Below are positions 54,895 through 63,805 of a DNA stretch of 64,000 nt, piece by piece. The stretch comes from an uncultured Mucispirillum sp. (GTDB taxonomy: Bacteria > Chrysiogenota > Deferribacteres > Deferribacterales > Mucispirillaceae). A program made the position numbers and the translations under genes. The notes below the pieces were generated by a model. That model saw nothing but the letters and a program-made list of their open reading frames with translations, made no database searches and was not told where the DNA came from. The stretch lies in NCBI GenBank assembly GCA_944324465.1, contig CALUWI010000001.1, positions 97,023 to 161,022 on the forward strand. Reading direction: 5' to 3'. Within the stretch, counting starts at the first letter, position 1; each line of letters begins with the position of its first letter.

Positions 54895-55317
54895 TTATAC
54901 TGTAAAATGAGCCACTGACTGCTTCATCATATCAGCAATTGTTATTTTTTCTAAATAATCATCACATGCTTTTTCAAGCCCTGCCCAAAGCCAGTTGACA
55001 GCACAAGATGAAAAATTACGGCAGTCGCCTTCAGCACCACAGTCTTCAGTTTTAAGTGGGCCGTCCATTGTATTAACTATTTCTTTTAAATTTATCTGAC
55101 TTGGATTTCTGGCAAGCATATAACCACCGCCAACACCACGGGAACCTGTTATAATATTTACATGTTTTAATTTAGTGAAAATCTGCTCTAAATATTTTTT
55201 AGAAATGTCTTCAAACTCTAATATCTTTAATATGCTTACAGGGTGTTTATCTCCACCAAGCATACAAAGGGCATATATAGCTCTAATAGCATATCTGCTT
55301 TTAGTTGTAATTTTCAT
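54895..55317 (-). CDS. IscR-like Rrf2-family transcriptional regulator
   Basis: A 140 aa winged-helix repressor. The DNA-binding N-terminus has SRYAIRAIYALCML and the wing GSRGVGGGYMLARNP. The three Fe-S ligands are Cys93, Cys99 and Cys105 (spacing Cx5Cx5C, as in IscR). It probably senses [2Fe-2S] supply and/or cysteine status and controls its own cysE-iscR-nifS unit, since it sits 10 nt after cysE. Confidence 0.93.
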   Translation of the reverse strand: MKITTKSRYAIRAIYALCMLGGDKHPVSILKILEFEDISKKYLEQIFTKLKHVNIITGSRGVGGGYMLARNPSQINLKEIVNTMDGPLKTEDCGAEGDCRNFSSCAVNWLWAGLEKACDDYLEKITIADMMKQSVAHFTV

Positions 55318-55327
55318 AAGCCACCTG

Positions 55328-55972
55328 CTATTTATTATCTTTTTTGATTGTTTGAATTTCTTTTTCCATTTCTACAATCCTGTCTATAATACAGTTAAAA
55401 GCATTAGCCACTGGGTCAGGAAGCTCTGTATGGTTAAACATATCCTGCCTTTTGCTGTCCCCAGTAATTCTGCCTGGCACACCTACAACAGTAGCATCCT
55501 GAGGTACTTCGTGCAGCACAACAGAGTTTGCACCTATTCTAACTCTATCCCCTACTTTAAAGGGACCTAACACTTTAGCACCAGCACCAATAATAACATT
55601 ATTACCTATGGTTGGGTGGCGTTTTTCTTTTTTTAAGGAAACACCGCCTAATGTTACCCCATGGTATATAGTAACATCATCGCCTACTTCAGCAGTTTCA
55701 CCGATAACTACACCCATGCCGTGGTCAATAAAAAAACGCCTGCCGATTTTTGCTGCAGGGTGTATTTCTACCCCTGTAAAAAAACGGGCAAGCATAGCAT
55801 TAAAACGAGCAAGTGATTTTAGTTTATGAAGCCAAAGCCAGTGGGAAACTCTGTGCATAGTTAAAGCATGAAAACCAGAATAACAAAAGAATACTTCTAA
55901 AGCATTTCTTGCAGCAGGGTCTCTATCTAAAACTGTCTTAATATCTTCATATAATGTTCTAAAAACTGCCAT
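55328..55972 (-). CDS. cysE: Serine O-acetyltransferase
   Basis: A 214 aa enzyme making O-acetylserine for cysteine synthesis. N-terminal helices are followed by a left-handed beta-helix with hexapeptide repeats ([78 protein letters not shown]). The catalytic Asp/His are in the IDHGMG region. First gene of cysE-iscR-nifS-85 aa, which joins cysteine supply to sulfur mobilisation. Confidence 0.96.
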   Translation of the reverse strand: MAVFRTLYEDIKTVLDRDPAARNALEVFFCYSGFHALTMHRVSHWLWLHKLKSLARFNAMLARFFTGVEIHPAAKIGRRFFIDHGMGVVIGETAEVGDDVTIYHGVTLGGVSLKKEKRHPTIGNNVIIGAGAKVLGPFKVGDRVRIGANSVVLHEVPQDATVVGVPGRITGDSKRQDMFNHTELPDPVANAFNCIIDRIVEMEKEIQTIKKDNK

Positions 55973-56012
55973 AAAATATACCGCTAAACTAGACTATTAT
56001 TTTCTAAAAATA

Positions 56013-56035
56013 GGGTATAGCAGAAAACTATACCC
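56013..56035 (-). terminator. Terminator after the ferredoxin gene
   Basis: GGGTATAG/CTATACCC with a 7-nt loop, followed on the minus strand by TATTTTTAG; it lies between the ferredoxin and cysE. Confidence 0.7.
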
Positions 56036-56176
56036 TTATTTTGCACAATTAAATAACCTTAAAACTGCACTTGTTTTAAGTTATAAATATATAATAACCA
56101 TTACTAAAGTAATAAGTCAATATATAAATTAATGGGCGAGCCCATTTTTGTAAAATTACTGCTGAAAAGATTTCAA

Positions 56177-56353
56177 TTAATCTTCTGGTGAGATAGCCTC
56201 AACTGGACATTCTTCAGCACAAGCACCGCAGTCAATGCAGATATCTGCATCTATCCATGCTTTGTCATTTTTTTCACTGATTGCACTAACTGGGCATACT
56301 TCCATGCAAGAAGTGCAAAAAGTGCAGATATCTTGGTTTACAACGTGAGCCAT
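56177..56353 (-). CDS. 2[4Fe-4S] ferredoxin (58 aa)
   Basis: A short bacterial ferredoxin, translated by hand. The two cluster motifs are CTFCTSCMEVCPVSAI (near residue 10) and CIDCGACAEECPVEAI (near residue 37). All eight Cys and both prolines are intact. It carries low-potential electrons for enzymes such as 2-oxoacid:ferredoxin oxidoreductases. GGAGG lies 6 nt before the ATG. Single-gene unit. Confidence 0.96.
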   Translation of the reverse strand: MAHVVNQDICTFCTSCMEVCPVSAISEKNDKAWIDADICIDCGACAEECPVEAISPED

Positions 56354-56467
56354 AGTAATCCTCCACTAAAATAATATTATGATATATGTATATGAATAGC
56401 TTAATTTGTCAAGTAAAAAGATAAGCAAAAGCACATTTTTAATGGAATGATGAATTTAATTAAATCC

Positions 56468-56667
56468 TTTGCTGCATTCAAAATAGGTATGGTAAAAAAA
56501 CTAAAAACATAAATTTTATTTCTATCTTTTTATACTGTCATACTGCCGCAAAACTCAGGAAGTAATATTTTAGGGTATCTGCTAAAAAAGGATATTGAAA
56601 ACTAAAAACATTTTTATAAGTTAGAATTAGATTCTTCGCTGACGCTCAAAATAGACAAGGGTTGGGA
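56468..56667. repeat. About 200-bp direct repeat, left copy
   Basis: Near-identical to 57756-57955 at a fixed offset of 1288 bp, from TTTGCTGCA to GACAAGGGTTG. It shares CCGCAAA...GGGTATCTGC with the region around the palindromic element at 51.8 kb but lacks the palindrome. Confidence 0.93.
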
Positions 56668-56684
56668 AATAAATAATTGAAAAA

Positions 56685-56703
56685 GCCCCGCATAATGCGG
56701 GGC
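56685..56703 (-). terminator. Terminator of the two-gene cassette
   Basis: GCCCCGCA-TAA-TGCGGGGC followed on the minus strand by TTTTTCAATTATT. Confidence 0.9.
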
Positions 56704-56724
56704 GAGAATTGTAAATATTAATTA

Positions 56725-56910
56725 CTATGCAACTTCTCTATATTTTGTTTCTAATTCTTCCATATTTAAGCCATTAAACCATGTAAGTTTAGATAGTTTA
56801 CCACCATTTTCTACATACTCTTTAAAGGAAAGCAGTATAACTAATGCCATATTATCTTGCTCTTTTTCTGCTTTCGCAATTAAATTTTCCAATGCCTGAA
56901 TAATAACCAT
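56725..56910 (-). CDS. Small helical protein (61 aa) in a repeat-flanked pair
   Basis: No family recognised. Charged and helical (ALENLIAKAEKEQDNMALVILLSFKEYV). It follows the 145 aa gene by 1 nt and has GGAGG 7 nt before its ATG. A small second gene right behind a larger one could be the partner or immunity/antitoxin part of a pair, but no toxin motif is visible. Confidence 0.75.
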   Translation of the reverse strand: MVIIQALENLIAKAEKEQDNMALVILLSFKEYVENGGKLSKLTWFNGLNMEELETKYREVA

Positions 56911-56911
56911 A

Positions 56912-57349
56912 TTATGCCTCCTTAGTTATCTCTATCCATTTAGTATAGAGTTTAATATTATAGCCACCTTGTTCCATTAAATTTTTCGCCATAATAGAGA
57001 ATACTGCATACTCATAATTATTAGCAGAATATATTTTAGTAGTGTCTACATCATATTTATTATCAATCACATATTTGAATATCAAAACAACAACATTAAA
57101 TGCTGTCATTGACTTTTCTAACACATCCCATTTATAATCTGATGTATCTCTAAATTTATTAGAGTAAAATATACTCATTTGTTTTATGGCATTTGGGGCT
57201 TTTCTTATATCAAATACAGCTAGTCCATCATTAGTATCATTATCATACACAAGATAATAATCACATATATCATTTATATCGTCTGGTAACTCAAAATCAT
57301 TACGAAAATCTTCAATATTTTCTTTTGTTATTTGTTTTATATCTAACAA
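56912..57349 (-). CDS. Hypothetical protein (145 aa), first gene of the repeat-flanked pair
   Basis: No firm family. The layout (KENIEDFRNDFELP, then YLVYDNDTNDGLAVFDIRKAPNAIKQMSIFYSNKFR, then a helical half with EYAVFSIMAKNLMEQGGYNIKLYTKW) is loosely like a GNAT acyltransferase fold but lacks a clear acetyl-CoA P-loop. The start is TTG at 57349 with GAGGT 6 nt upstream; no ATG is nearby. It sits between two near-identical direct repeats, which suggests acquisition as a cassette. Confidence 0.7.
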   Translation of the reverse strand: MLDIKQITKENIEDFRNDFELPDDINDICDYYLVYDNDTNDGLAVFDIRKAPNAIKQMSIFYSNKFRDTSDYKWDVLEKSMTAFNVVVLIFKYVIDNKYDVDTTKIYSANNYEYAVFSIMAKNLMEQGGYNIKLYTKWIEITKEA

Positions 57350-57983
57350 GAGACAACCTCACTCCATATAAAGTCTTTATTTTCTAGCATAATAAACTCA
57401 TATTGTCAACACTAACTCTATATTTTTAATATAATATTTTTTTAAAAAAATACAATAGATAATGCAATAATACATATCAAACATTATAAAGTATATTAGA
57501 ATAACATTAGAACACATACTATTGTTTTGTAATTTCTTCCTTTTACAAAAATAGATATATAAAATTATCTTTAATAAATCACTTTATGTACAACAATAAA
57601 GAGAATAAAATTCTCTAATGACATTTAGTAAAATATTTATTATAAAATTATAATGAATGCAATGTTAAGCTATAAGCGAAGTATCTAACATCTTAGTAAT
57701 AAATTTAATTTTGAATATAGAATTACAATAATAGATAAAAATATACTACCTATTTTTTGCTGCACTCAAAATAGGTATGGTAAAAAGCTAAAAACATAAA
57801 TTTTTATTTCTATCTTTTTATACTGTCATACCGCCGCAAAACTCAGGAAGTAATATTTTAGGGTATCTGCTAAAAAAGGATATTTAAAACTAAAAACATT
57901 TTTATAAGCTAGAATTAGATTCTTCGCTGACGCTCAGAATAGACAAGGGTTGAGAAACTAAAAACACTTTGTAAAATAAAAAA
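57350..57983. other. Intergenic region with the right copy of the direct repeat
   Basis: No ORF. AT-rich up to 57755, then the right copy of the 200-bp repeat and the terminator of the giant lipoprotein gene. Confidence 0.7.
57756..57957. repeat. About 200-bp direct repeat, right copy
   Basis: Partner of 56468-56667. Together they bracket the gene pair at 56725-57349. Confidence 0.93.
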
Positions 57984-58003
57984 GGGAAGGCAAAAACCTT
58001 CCC
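57984..58003 (-). terminator. Terminator of the giant Ig-like lipoprotein gene
   Basis: GGGAAGG/CCTTCCC with TTTTTTATTTT on the minus strand; 19 nt after the stop. Confidence 0.92.
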
Positions 58004-58022
58004 CAAAAAATTTAAATATTAC

Positions 58023-61000
58023 TTATTGCCAAAGTTTAGTGACAACACCTTTTTCTGCAGGTGGTTCTACAATACTAGAACAATTTGCTTTTACATCATC
58101 TGGTAAATAAAATGCACCATCACAGTAATAAGGCAAACTAGCATCAAGAGTAATTACATCATCTGATTTTTTCTTACCATAAACAGAAACTTCAACTGTT
58201 ACATTAATTACTTGTACACGGTCAAATTTAGAATAAATTTTAATATCACTTTCCTGTTTTTCCCATACTTCATTATTAGGTGTTACTGTACCCTTATCTT
58301 GTGCATCACCGCTTCCAAAACCAGCTGCAATACTATCTAGTGTATATGATGCTGTTTGATAAGTAGTATTCTGATACTGTTCTACATTAGTTTTTTGACC
58401 CACAGGATTAGAATTTAACAATCTACTGTTCATTTGAATTTTACTTTTCATTTCAACTGTTTTAGCAGTTGTATCAACAACTGCAGTTATTTCTCCAATC
58501 ATTCTATCTAATGAATTTACATAATTTGGTCTAATAAAATTACCAGCATTATAAGAATATTTAGCTCCAACATTATAGTCCATTGAATTTGTTTGTTCAA
58601 ATGTAAGCATATCATAAGTTCCCATAATTGTGTATGGGTCTGCAAAGTTTACTGGTGTTAAATTTCTCATTTTTCCTGCTTCTATTTTTTTATAAGTATC
58701 TTTATTTTTTAACTTAAATACAAGTTTATCTGATGAGCCTGCACTATATTGAAGTGTATCATCACTACCTACAGTAAATGGAAATTCATAAGTTAATGTG
58801 CCATCACCGTTAAATGTAAAACCTTTTTCTGCAAGTTTATCTTTACTGTTTTCTCTATCACTTAATGATTCATTATGAGCAAAATATCTATAGCGGAAAA
58901 CATCAAACTCTGGGTTATTAATAAACTGGCTCCATACTAACTGAAATTTACCACTTATATCAAGCTGATTTCCAGTAGTTGATACTGCATAATATTTTTC
59001 ATCGTAAAGATATCCATCTGTTGCAGCTTCTGAAGATTTAACAATCTTATTATTATAATGTATTTCTAATGACTCAATAGTATATTTACCTGTAATATCA
59101 GCAGGTTCCCATACAGTTACTTGGAAAGTATCAAACACATCTTGATTTGATTCTGATTTTACAGTTATAGTTGCAGTGCCTGCTTTTTTAGCAGTAAAAG
59201 TTTTACTGCCTGCCTCATATTTTAATACACCGCTGCCATCATCTGAAATAATTACATGTGCATTAGTAGCATTTGTTGGCTCAACTGTATATGCTGGAGT
59301 ATAAGTTTCTCCAATTTTTAATTCAGAAGGTGTTTTATTTGTAATAGTTACATTTGTTACTGCTTCAAAATTTGAAGTAATTTTTACAACAATAGTATCT
59401 GTTAAAGCAGTATTATCAACAGATGTTGCTGTAATAGTAACTTGATAATCTTCAGTTGCTGCTGTATCAAGAATTGTTAAAGCACCAGTATTTTCATCAA
59501 CAGTCACTTTTTCTGGGTTACTTGATGAATATGTAATACCTTTATTTGTAGCATCACTTGGGCTTACATTTGCTACAACAGATATATTTGTTGCATTTTG
59601 AGCAAAAACAGCTTCATCAGTATCAAATGCTACTTTTGTTACTGGAACATATTTATTTTCAACAGTTACTTCACATACTGCTTTATGGTTACCGTCCACT
59701 GTTGTTACAGTAATAGTTGCTTTTCCTGCACCTACTGCTGTTAATTTACCAGTATTTTCATCTACTTTTACTGCTGAAACATTATTTGATGACCATTTTA
59801 CAGTTTTAATATATGCATCTGCTGGAGTAATTGTTGCAGTTAACTGTTTAGTTTCGCCTACAGTCATAGTTGCACTATTTTCACTGATAGATACTGATGC
59901 TGGGTGGATAGTTGTATCATTTACAGTTACTTGGACTGTTTTTTCGATACTATTATCACTATCTGCATACACTACCACATTAGTAGTACCTGTTGCAAGT
60001 TTTGCACTGATAGATAATGTAGCAATACCATCTGCACCATTAACTATTGTTGCATCAATTAAATTTTTATCATATCCATCTTTTAATAAGATTTGTTTAT
60101 TAGTAGCATCAACAGGTGTTACTTGAAATTTAACATCTGCTGTTCTTTCAGCTTTTTCTGGGTCTTGGTTTATATCAAGAGTAACAGCATCAGTATAGGC
60201 CTTTATACCATCAACATCTATAGTTTTTGTGGTAACAGTTACTTTTGCTTTATCTGTAAAATCGCCATCTACTGTTCTAACTTCCACTTCTGTTTCGCCA
60301 ACTCCAACAGCTGTAATTGTGCCATCTAAGCCAATTGTTGCTACTTTATCATTATAAGTTGAAAATACAACTTCTTTATTTTCAGCATCAACTGGATTAA
60401 TAGTATAATTTAATTTAGCAGTCTGACCTATTTCTAAACCAATATTTTTGTTATTAACTGTTACACCAGTTACTTTTACAGGACCAGTTTCGCCACCTGT
60501 TGAAAAATATCTTGAATCATCTATAACTATTGTAGATGCACCCATAGCATCATCAGCTATTTTTTTCAAAGTAACCTGCATAGTGTAGCCTTTTGGCATA
60601 GGTAAATCTGGACTGTTTAAAGTAAATTTAACTACATATTCGCCTGGTTTATTAGCATCTGGAACAATTTCTGCACCCAGTTTAGCAAATTCAGCATCAA
60701 TATCTGCACTTGTAAGTGGAGAATAAATATCTTTTCTAACAAATTCTATAGAGCTAGGTATTCCCTGGCTTACAATATCTGGGTGAAATTGTGATTTATA
60801 CTGCATTTTAATTGTTAAGCCTACTGGACATGATACTGGGTCTTTTGTACATTGAACAGCATTAACTGCAATTTCGCCACGCATATTATTGCCAGTACCT
60901 ACAATATTATCAACAACTTTACTGCCATCAGGGCCAGCTATTGTCATATACTGGATTCTGTAATGACCAATAAGTGCAAGTATATTTTCAGGTGTTACTG

Positions 61001-61559
61001 GAGTTTTAGGTTCGGGTAATTCTTCATCAAAAACTGATGCTGAACCAGTAATTGGAGAAGATGGAAGGTTATCCCATTTAATATCAGTTCCTGTATCGTT
61101 ACCACCATTGCCACCGCCAGTGTTGCCACCGTCTTCGCCGCCAGTGTTGCCACCGTCTTCGCCACCAGTGTTATCTCCCGGATTATTTGCAATTACATCA
61201 ACAGTAACAGTTGCTTTTGCTGCTGGATTATCAACAGATGTAACTGTAATAACTGCAATACCAGTTTTTTTTGGGGTAATAAGACCTGTTTCAGAAACTA
61301 CTGCAACAGTTTCATCACTTGATGAGTAAGTTACATTTTTGTTTTCTGCGTTGCTTGGTGTAATAGTAACTTTAATCTGATGAGTTTGATTTTCAGCAAG
61401 ACTAAGAGTTACTTTATCTTTATCAACAGATACTTTAGTAACAGTCGGTGTTAAGCTGCCGCCTGCACTGCTTGAAGAATCATTACTGCAGCCTGTTGAT
61501 AAAAGAGCAACAAAAACAGTTAAAAAAAGAATAAATAAAAACGGTTTTACTTTTAACAT
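58023..61559 (-). CDS. Giant surface lipoprotein with multiple Ig-like (Big2) domains
   Basis: A 1178 aa lipoprotein (signal to Cys24, LLSTGCSNDSSSS). A first Big2 module (about 40-125) is followed by a Gly/Asn/Asp linker with tandem GGNTGGED units, a unique domain (about 165-360), then five or so Big2 modules (about 365-870), each with the VSVDENTGKLTAVGAGKATITV-like strand, and a unique C-terminal third (about 870-1178). It should be displayed on the cell surface and could act in adhesion or ligand binding. The smaller relative at 29.4-31.2 kb shares the plan. Confidence 0.87.
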   Translation of the reverse strand: MLKVKPFLFILFLTVFVALLSTGCSNDSSSSAGGSLTPTVTKVSVDKDKVTLSLAENQTHQIKVTITPSNAENKNVTYSSSDETVAVVSETGLITPKKTGIAVITVTSVDNPAAKATVTVDVIANNPGDNTGGEDGGNTGGEDGGNTGGGNGGNDTGTDIKWDNLPSSPITGSASVFDEELPEPKTPVTPENILALIGHYRIQYMTIAGPDGSKVVDNIVGTGNNMRGEIAVNAVQCTKDPVSCPVGLTIKMQYKSQFHPDIVSQGIPSSIEFVRKDIYSPLTSADIDAEFAKLGAEIVPDANKPGEYVVKFTLNSPDLPMPKGYTMQVTLKKIADDAMGASTIVIDDSRYFSTGGETGPVKVTGVTVNNKNIGLEIGQTAKLNYTINPVDAENKEVVFSTYNDKVATIGLDGTITAVGVGETEVEVRTVDGDFTDKAKVTVTTKTIDVDGIKAYTDAVTLDINQDPEKAERTADVKFQVTPVDATNKQILLKDGYDKNLIDATIVNGADGIATLSISAKLATGTTNVVVYADSDNSIEKTVQVTVNDTTIHPASVSISENSATMTVGETKQLTATITPADAYIKTVKWSSNNVSAVKVDENTGKLTAVGAGKATITVTTVDGNHKAVCEVTVENKYVPVTKVAFDTDEAVFAQNATNISVVANVSPSDATNKGITYSSSNPEKVTVDENTGALTILDTAATEDYQVTITATSVDNTALTDTIVVKITSNFEAVTNVTITNKTPSELKIGETYTPAYTVEPTNATNAHVIISDDGSGVLKYEAGSKTFTAKKAGTATITVKSESNQDVFDTFQVTVWEPADITGKYTIESLEIHYNNKIVKSSEAATDGYLYDEKYYAVSTTGNQLDISGKFQLVWSQFINNPEFDVFRYRYFAHNESLSDRENSKDKLAEKGFTFNGDGTLTYEFPFTVGSDDTLQYSAGSSDKLVFKLKNKDTYKKIEAGKMRNLTPVNFADPYTIMGTYDMLTFEQTNSMDYNVGAKYSYNAGNFIRPNYVNSLDRMIGEITAVVDTTAKTVEMKSKIQMNSRLLNSNPVGQKTNVEQYQNTTYQTASYTLDSIAAGFGSGDAQDKGTVTPNNEVWEKQESDIKIYSKFDRVQVINVTVEVSVYGKKKSDDVITLDASLPYYCDGAFYLPDDVKANCSSIVEPPAEKGVVTKLWQ
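61117..61171 (-). repeat. 24-bp in-frame tandem repeat in the linker of the giant lipoprotein
   Basis: Unit CCAGTGTTGCCACCGTCTTCGCCG starts at 61117 and 61141, with a partial third at 61165. It encodes GGEDGGNT repeats, so copy-number change would alter linker length without a frameshift. Confidence 0.92.
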
Positions 61560-61684
61560 ATTCTGCTCCTTTTAAAAATAAAAAATTAATACGTAAAACG
61601 CATGAAAAATAGTATATTATTTTTTTAAAAAAAGAAATAAAAAAATACGAAAAAATAACATTTTTTGTTGATTTATAAATAAAA

Positions 61685-61700
61685 GGGGCATAATTGCCCC
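61685..61700 (-). terminator. Terminator of the phage capsid module
   Basis: GGGGCA/TGCCCC with TTTTATTTAT beyond it on the minus strand, directly after the 62-aa gene. Confidence 0.85.
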
Positions 61701-61708
61701 CTTTTTTG

Positions 61709-61897
61709 TTATTTTGGCGAATTTTCTTTTACATTTGTCATAATTTCTTCTATATTTTTCCTTACCTGTATATTCTTATCTTTTTTAAGTTCTGCTATTA
61801 TCTCTTTATCTGTGGTTTCATATATGCCGTTTTTAAAAACGGCTGTTCCTTTTGAATGTATCACTTTTAAATCTGCAAAGCATGAATAAAATCTCAT
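61709..61897 (-). CDS. Small phage-type protein (62 aa)
   Basis: Unknown family. The phrase YSCFADLKVIHSKGTAVFKNGIYETTDKEIIAELKKDKNIQVRK resembles the small proteins commonly encoded just after phage capsid genes (head-decoration or Mu FluMu-like fragments). It follows the capsid gene by 10 nt and is the last gene before a terminator. Confidence 0.6.
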   Translation of the reverse strand: MRFYSCFADLKVIHSKGTAVFKNGIYETTDKEIIAELKKDKNIQVRKNIEEIMTNVKENSPK

Positions 61898-61907
61898 ATA
61901 TGCCGCC

Positions 61908-63086
61908 TTAAAAGTTTAATGTTAATATACCATGACATTCTTCATTTGATACTTCTAAACCGCAGTCTGTTAAGAAAGTATCTACCACACCGTCATAGCC
62001 GTCACTTTGGATATTTGTATCCATTTTTGTTTCTTCTATAAAGTGTAAAAGCAGTTCATCTAAATCGATAATAACAGCAGTGTTTGGATAAACTGATGAT
62101 AATACTGGGTCATACATTATATTTAATTCACCATATTCTGTATCTATTTTATCAAGAGAAATTCCATACTCTTTTAATAATGAGCCGCCGCCACCTGCAA
62201 ATGTTTTAATGGCATTATCATTAAGTTTCGCATTAAAGCCAGAGCCTGTAAGCATTACTTTATCCCCTGCTGAGCCTTTATCTGCCATAGCACCTAAAAT
62301 TTCATTAATAGTGCCTACTTTAAATTTATCAGGGCTTGTAATACTCATTACATTAGTTTTAATATAGTGGAAAAGTCCGCCAGTAACATATAAAGGCTCA
62401 CTGCCTGATAAATCCTTTTTTGGCTCGCCAAACATTAAAGACTGCTCAATATCGTTTTGATGAAGTCTTAATATTTTATTTCTTTCTGCCTTTCTTCTGC
62501 TTTCAGCTGATGTGCCGTCATCACCGTATTCTCCCTGGCGGAGTTTATTCCGTGTGATTTTTAATGTTCTTCTAAAAGTCTGGCAGTAGTTAAAGTTATC
62601 TTTTTTAAGCAATACCGTACCTTTTGGTGCTGTGCTGCCCTCTGGGTATGCTACAGAAATATTTACAAGGGTTGCATTAGTGTCATCTGCATCTGCTGCA
62701 ATTTCTTTTGCACTTGTAACACCATATCCCCTTGTAACAGTTAATGTTTTACCACTTACGGCTGTTACTCTCATCTGCTCATGGGTTTTAATGTCTTTAA
62801 TAATAGAGCCTTCTGTTAAAAAAGTAACATTATCTTCATCTGTTACAACAGTTAAAGATGTTTCAGAAGAACCTGTTGGTGTTACTTTAAATGTTGGCTT
62901 ATTAAGCCTTGTTTCAAGCCATTCAAATTTTTGGTTTGTTTCGCTTATTACTCTGCCGCGAGCCTGCAGCATCATAAATAATGGGGATAATTTTGCATTT
63001 TGAAATATTTTATCCCTTAAGCCTACGCTTCTTTTTACTAATTCTGATTGTGTGTTTGTTGTATATGTATCATAAATTACGCTCAT
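61908..63086 (-). CDS. Phage major capsid protein (SU10-like family)
   Basis: A 392 aa HK97-fold capsid protein of the SU10/DUF5309-like group. Pointers: N-terminal YDTYTTNTQSELVKRSVGLRDKIFQNAKLSPLFMMLQARGR, the central YCQTFRRTLKITRNKLRQGEYGDDGTSAESRRKAERNKIL segment, and the C-terminal GELNIMYDPVLSSVYPNTAVIIDLD. Intact, with a strong AAAGGAG ribosome-binding site. It follows the scaffold-like gene by 22 nt. Coding is as AT-rich as the host. Confidence 0.8.
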   Translation of the reverse strand: MSVIYDTYTTNTQSELVKRSVGLRDKIFQNAKLSPLFMMLQARGRVISETNQKFEWLETRLNKPTFKVTPTGSSETSLTVVTDEDNVTFLTEGSIIKDIKTHEQMRVTAVSGKTLTVTRGYGVTSAKEIAADADDTNATLVNISVAYPEGSTAPKGTVLLKKDNFNYCQTFRRTLKITRNKLRQGEYGDDGTSAESRRKAERNKILRLHQNDIEQSLMFGEPKKDLSGSEPLYVTGGLFHYIKTNVMSITSPDKFKVGTINEILGAMADKGSAGDKVMLTGSGFNAKLNDNAIKTFAGGGGSLLKEYGISLDKIDTEYGELNIMYDPVLSSVYPNTAVIIDLDELLLHFIEETKMDTNIQSDGYDGVVDTFLTDCGLEVSNEECHGILTLNF

Positions 63087-63108
63087 TTTTTATCTCCTTT
63101 ATAAATTT

Positions 63109-63801
63109 TTATATAAAATTTTCATAGCCTGCCTGTTTCTGGCTTGCATTTGCATAGTTACCGCCCTTTATTGCTTTTGGCGGAAATACTGTGTTTTCAT
63201 TTATACCTGCTTGTGCCTTTTTATCTGACACTAAACCTTTATATATATTATCATAAAATGTAATAAGGGTTTCTATATCCCCTTTCATACGGGACATAAT
63301 TATATTTTTTGCATCTCTGTATGCCATATTTTCAAAAGCATTTCTTGCTGCAGTTTCTACCTGCTCATACATTGTGCCGTATTTTTCATGCAGGCTTTTT
63401 TCAAACTGCTTCATTTTTATTTCCTGCTCTTTTTCTTTTAATGCCTGCTGTTTAAAGTATTCAAAATATTCCCTGTGTGCTACATTTTCCATATTAAATT
63501 TTTCACCAGTATATTTTTCCACAAGAGATACTGCCTGCTCATTAATATACTTAATATCTTCAAGGCTTAAGCCCTCAATATAAGATACTGCTGGAGTATT
63601 TGCATGTATATTCCCTGCTGTATTTTCTTTTTGGGCTGCCTGCTCCTGCTCCTTTCTTTTTGCATAAAGCATTTCAAAAACTGATAAAATTTCTACAGGA
63701 ATATTTTTTTCATCAATATTTCCAGTTTTACATTTATCTAAAAACTCCTGAATATCCATATTTTTACTGTTTGTTTCTTTATCTTTTATATTTTCATTCA
63801 T
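63109..63801 (-). CDS. Phage scaffold-like protein
   Basis: A 230 aa, highly charged, helical protein with coiled-coil stretches (EYFKQQALKEKEQEIKMKQFEKSL) and a C-terminal NYANASQKQAGYENFI. Charge, helix content, length and a position directly before a capsid gene are what is expected of a capsid scaffolding protein. No protease motif is seen. The ATG is 4 nt after the preceding gene's stop, whose last codons contain its AAGGAG site. Confidence 0.7.
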   Translation of the reverse strand: MNENIKDKETNSKNMDIQEFLDKCKTGNIDEKNIPVEILSVFEMLYAKRKEQEQAAQKENTAGNIHANTPAVSYIEGLSLEDIKYINEQAVSLVEKYTGEKFNMENVAHREYFEYFKQQALKEKEQEIKMKQFEKSLHEKYGTMYEQVETAARNAFENMAYRDAKNIIMSRMKGDIETLITFYDNIYKGLVSDKKAQAGINENTVFPPKAIKGGNYANASQKQAGYENFI

Positions 63802-63805
63802 TTTT

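Larger units (their letters stand above)
56354..56724. other. 371-bp intergenic region with a long direct repeat
   Basis: No ORF. It contains the left copy of the 200-bp direct repeat (56468-56667) and a terminator (56685-56703). Confidence 0.75.
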
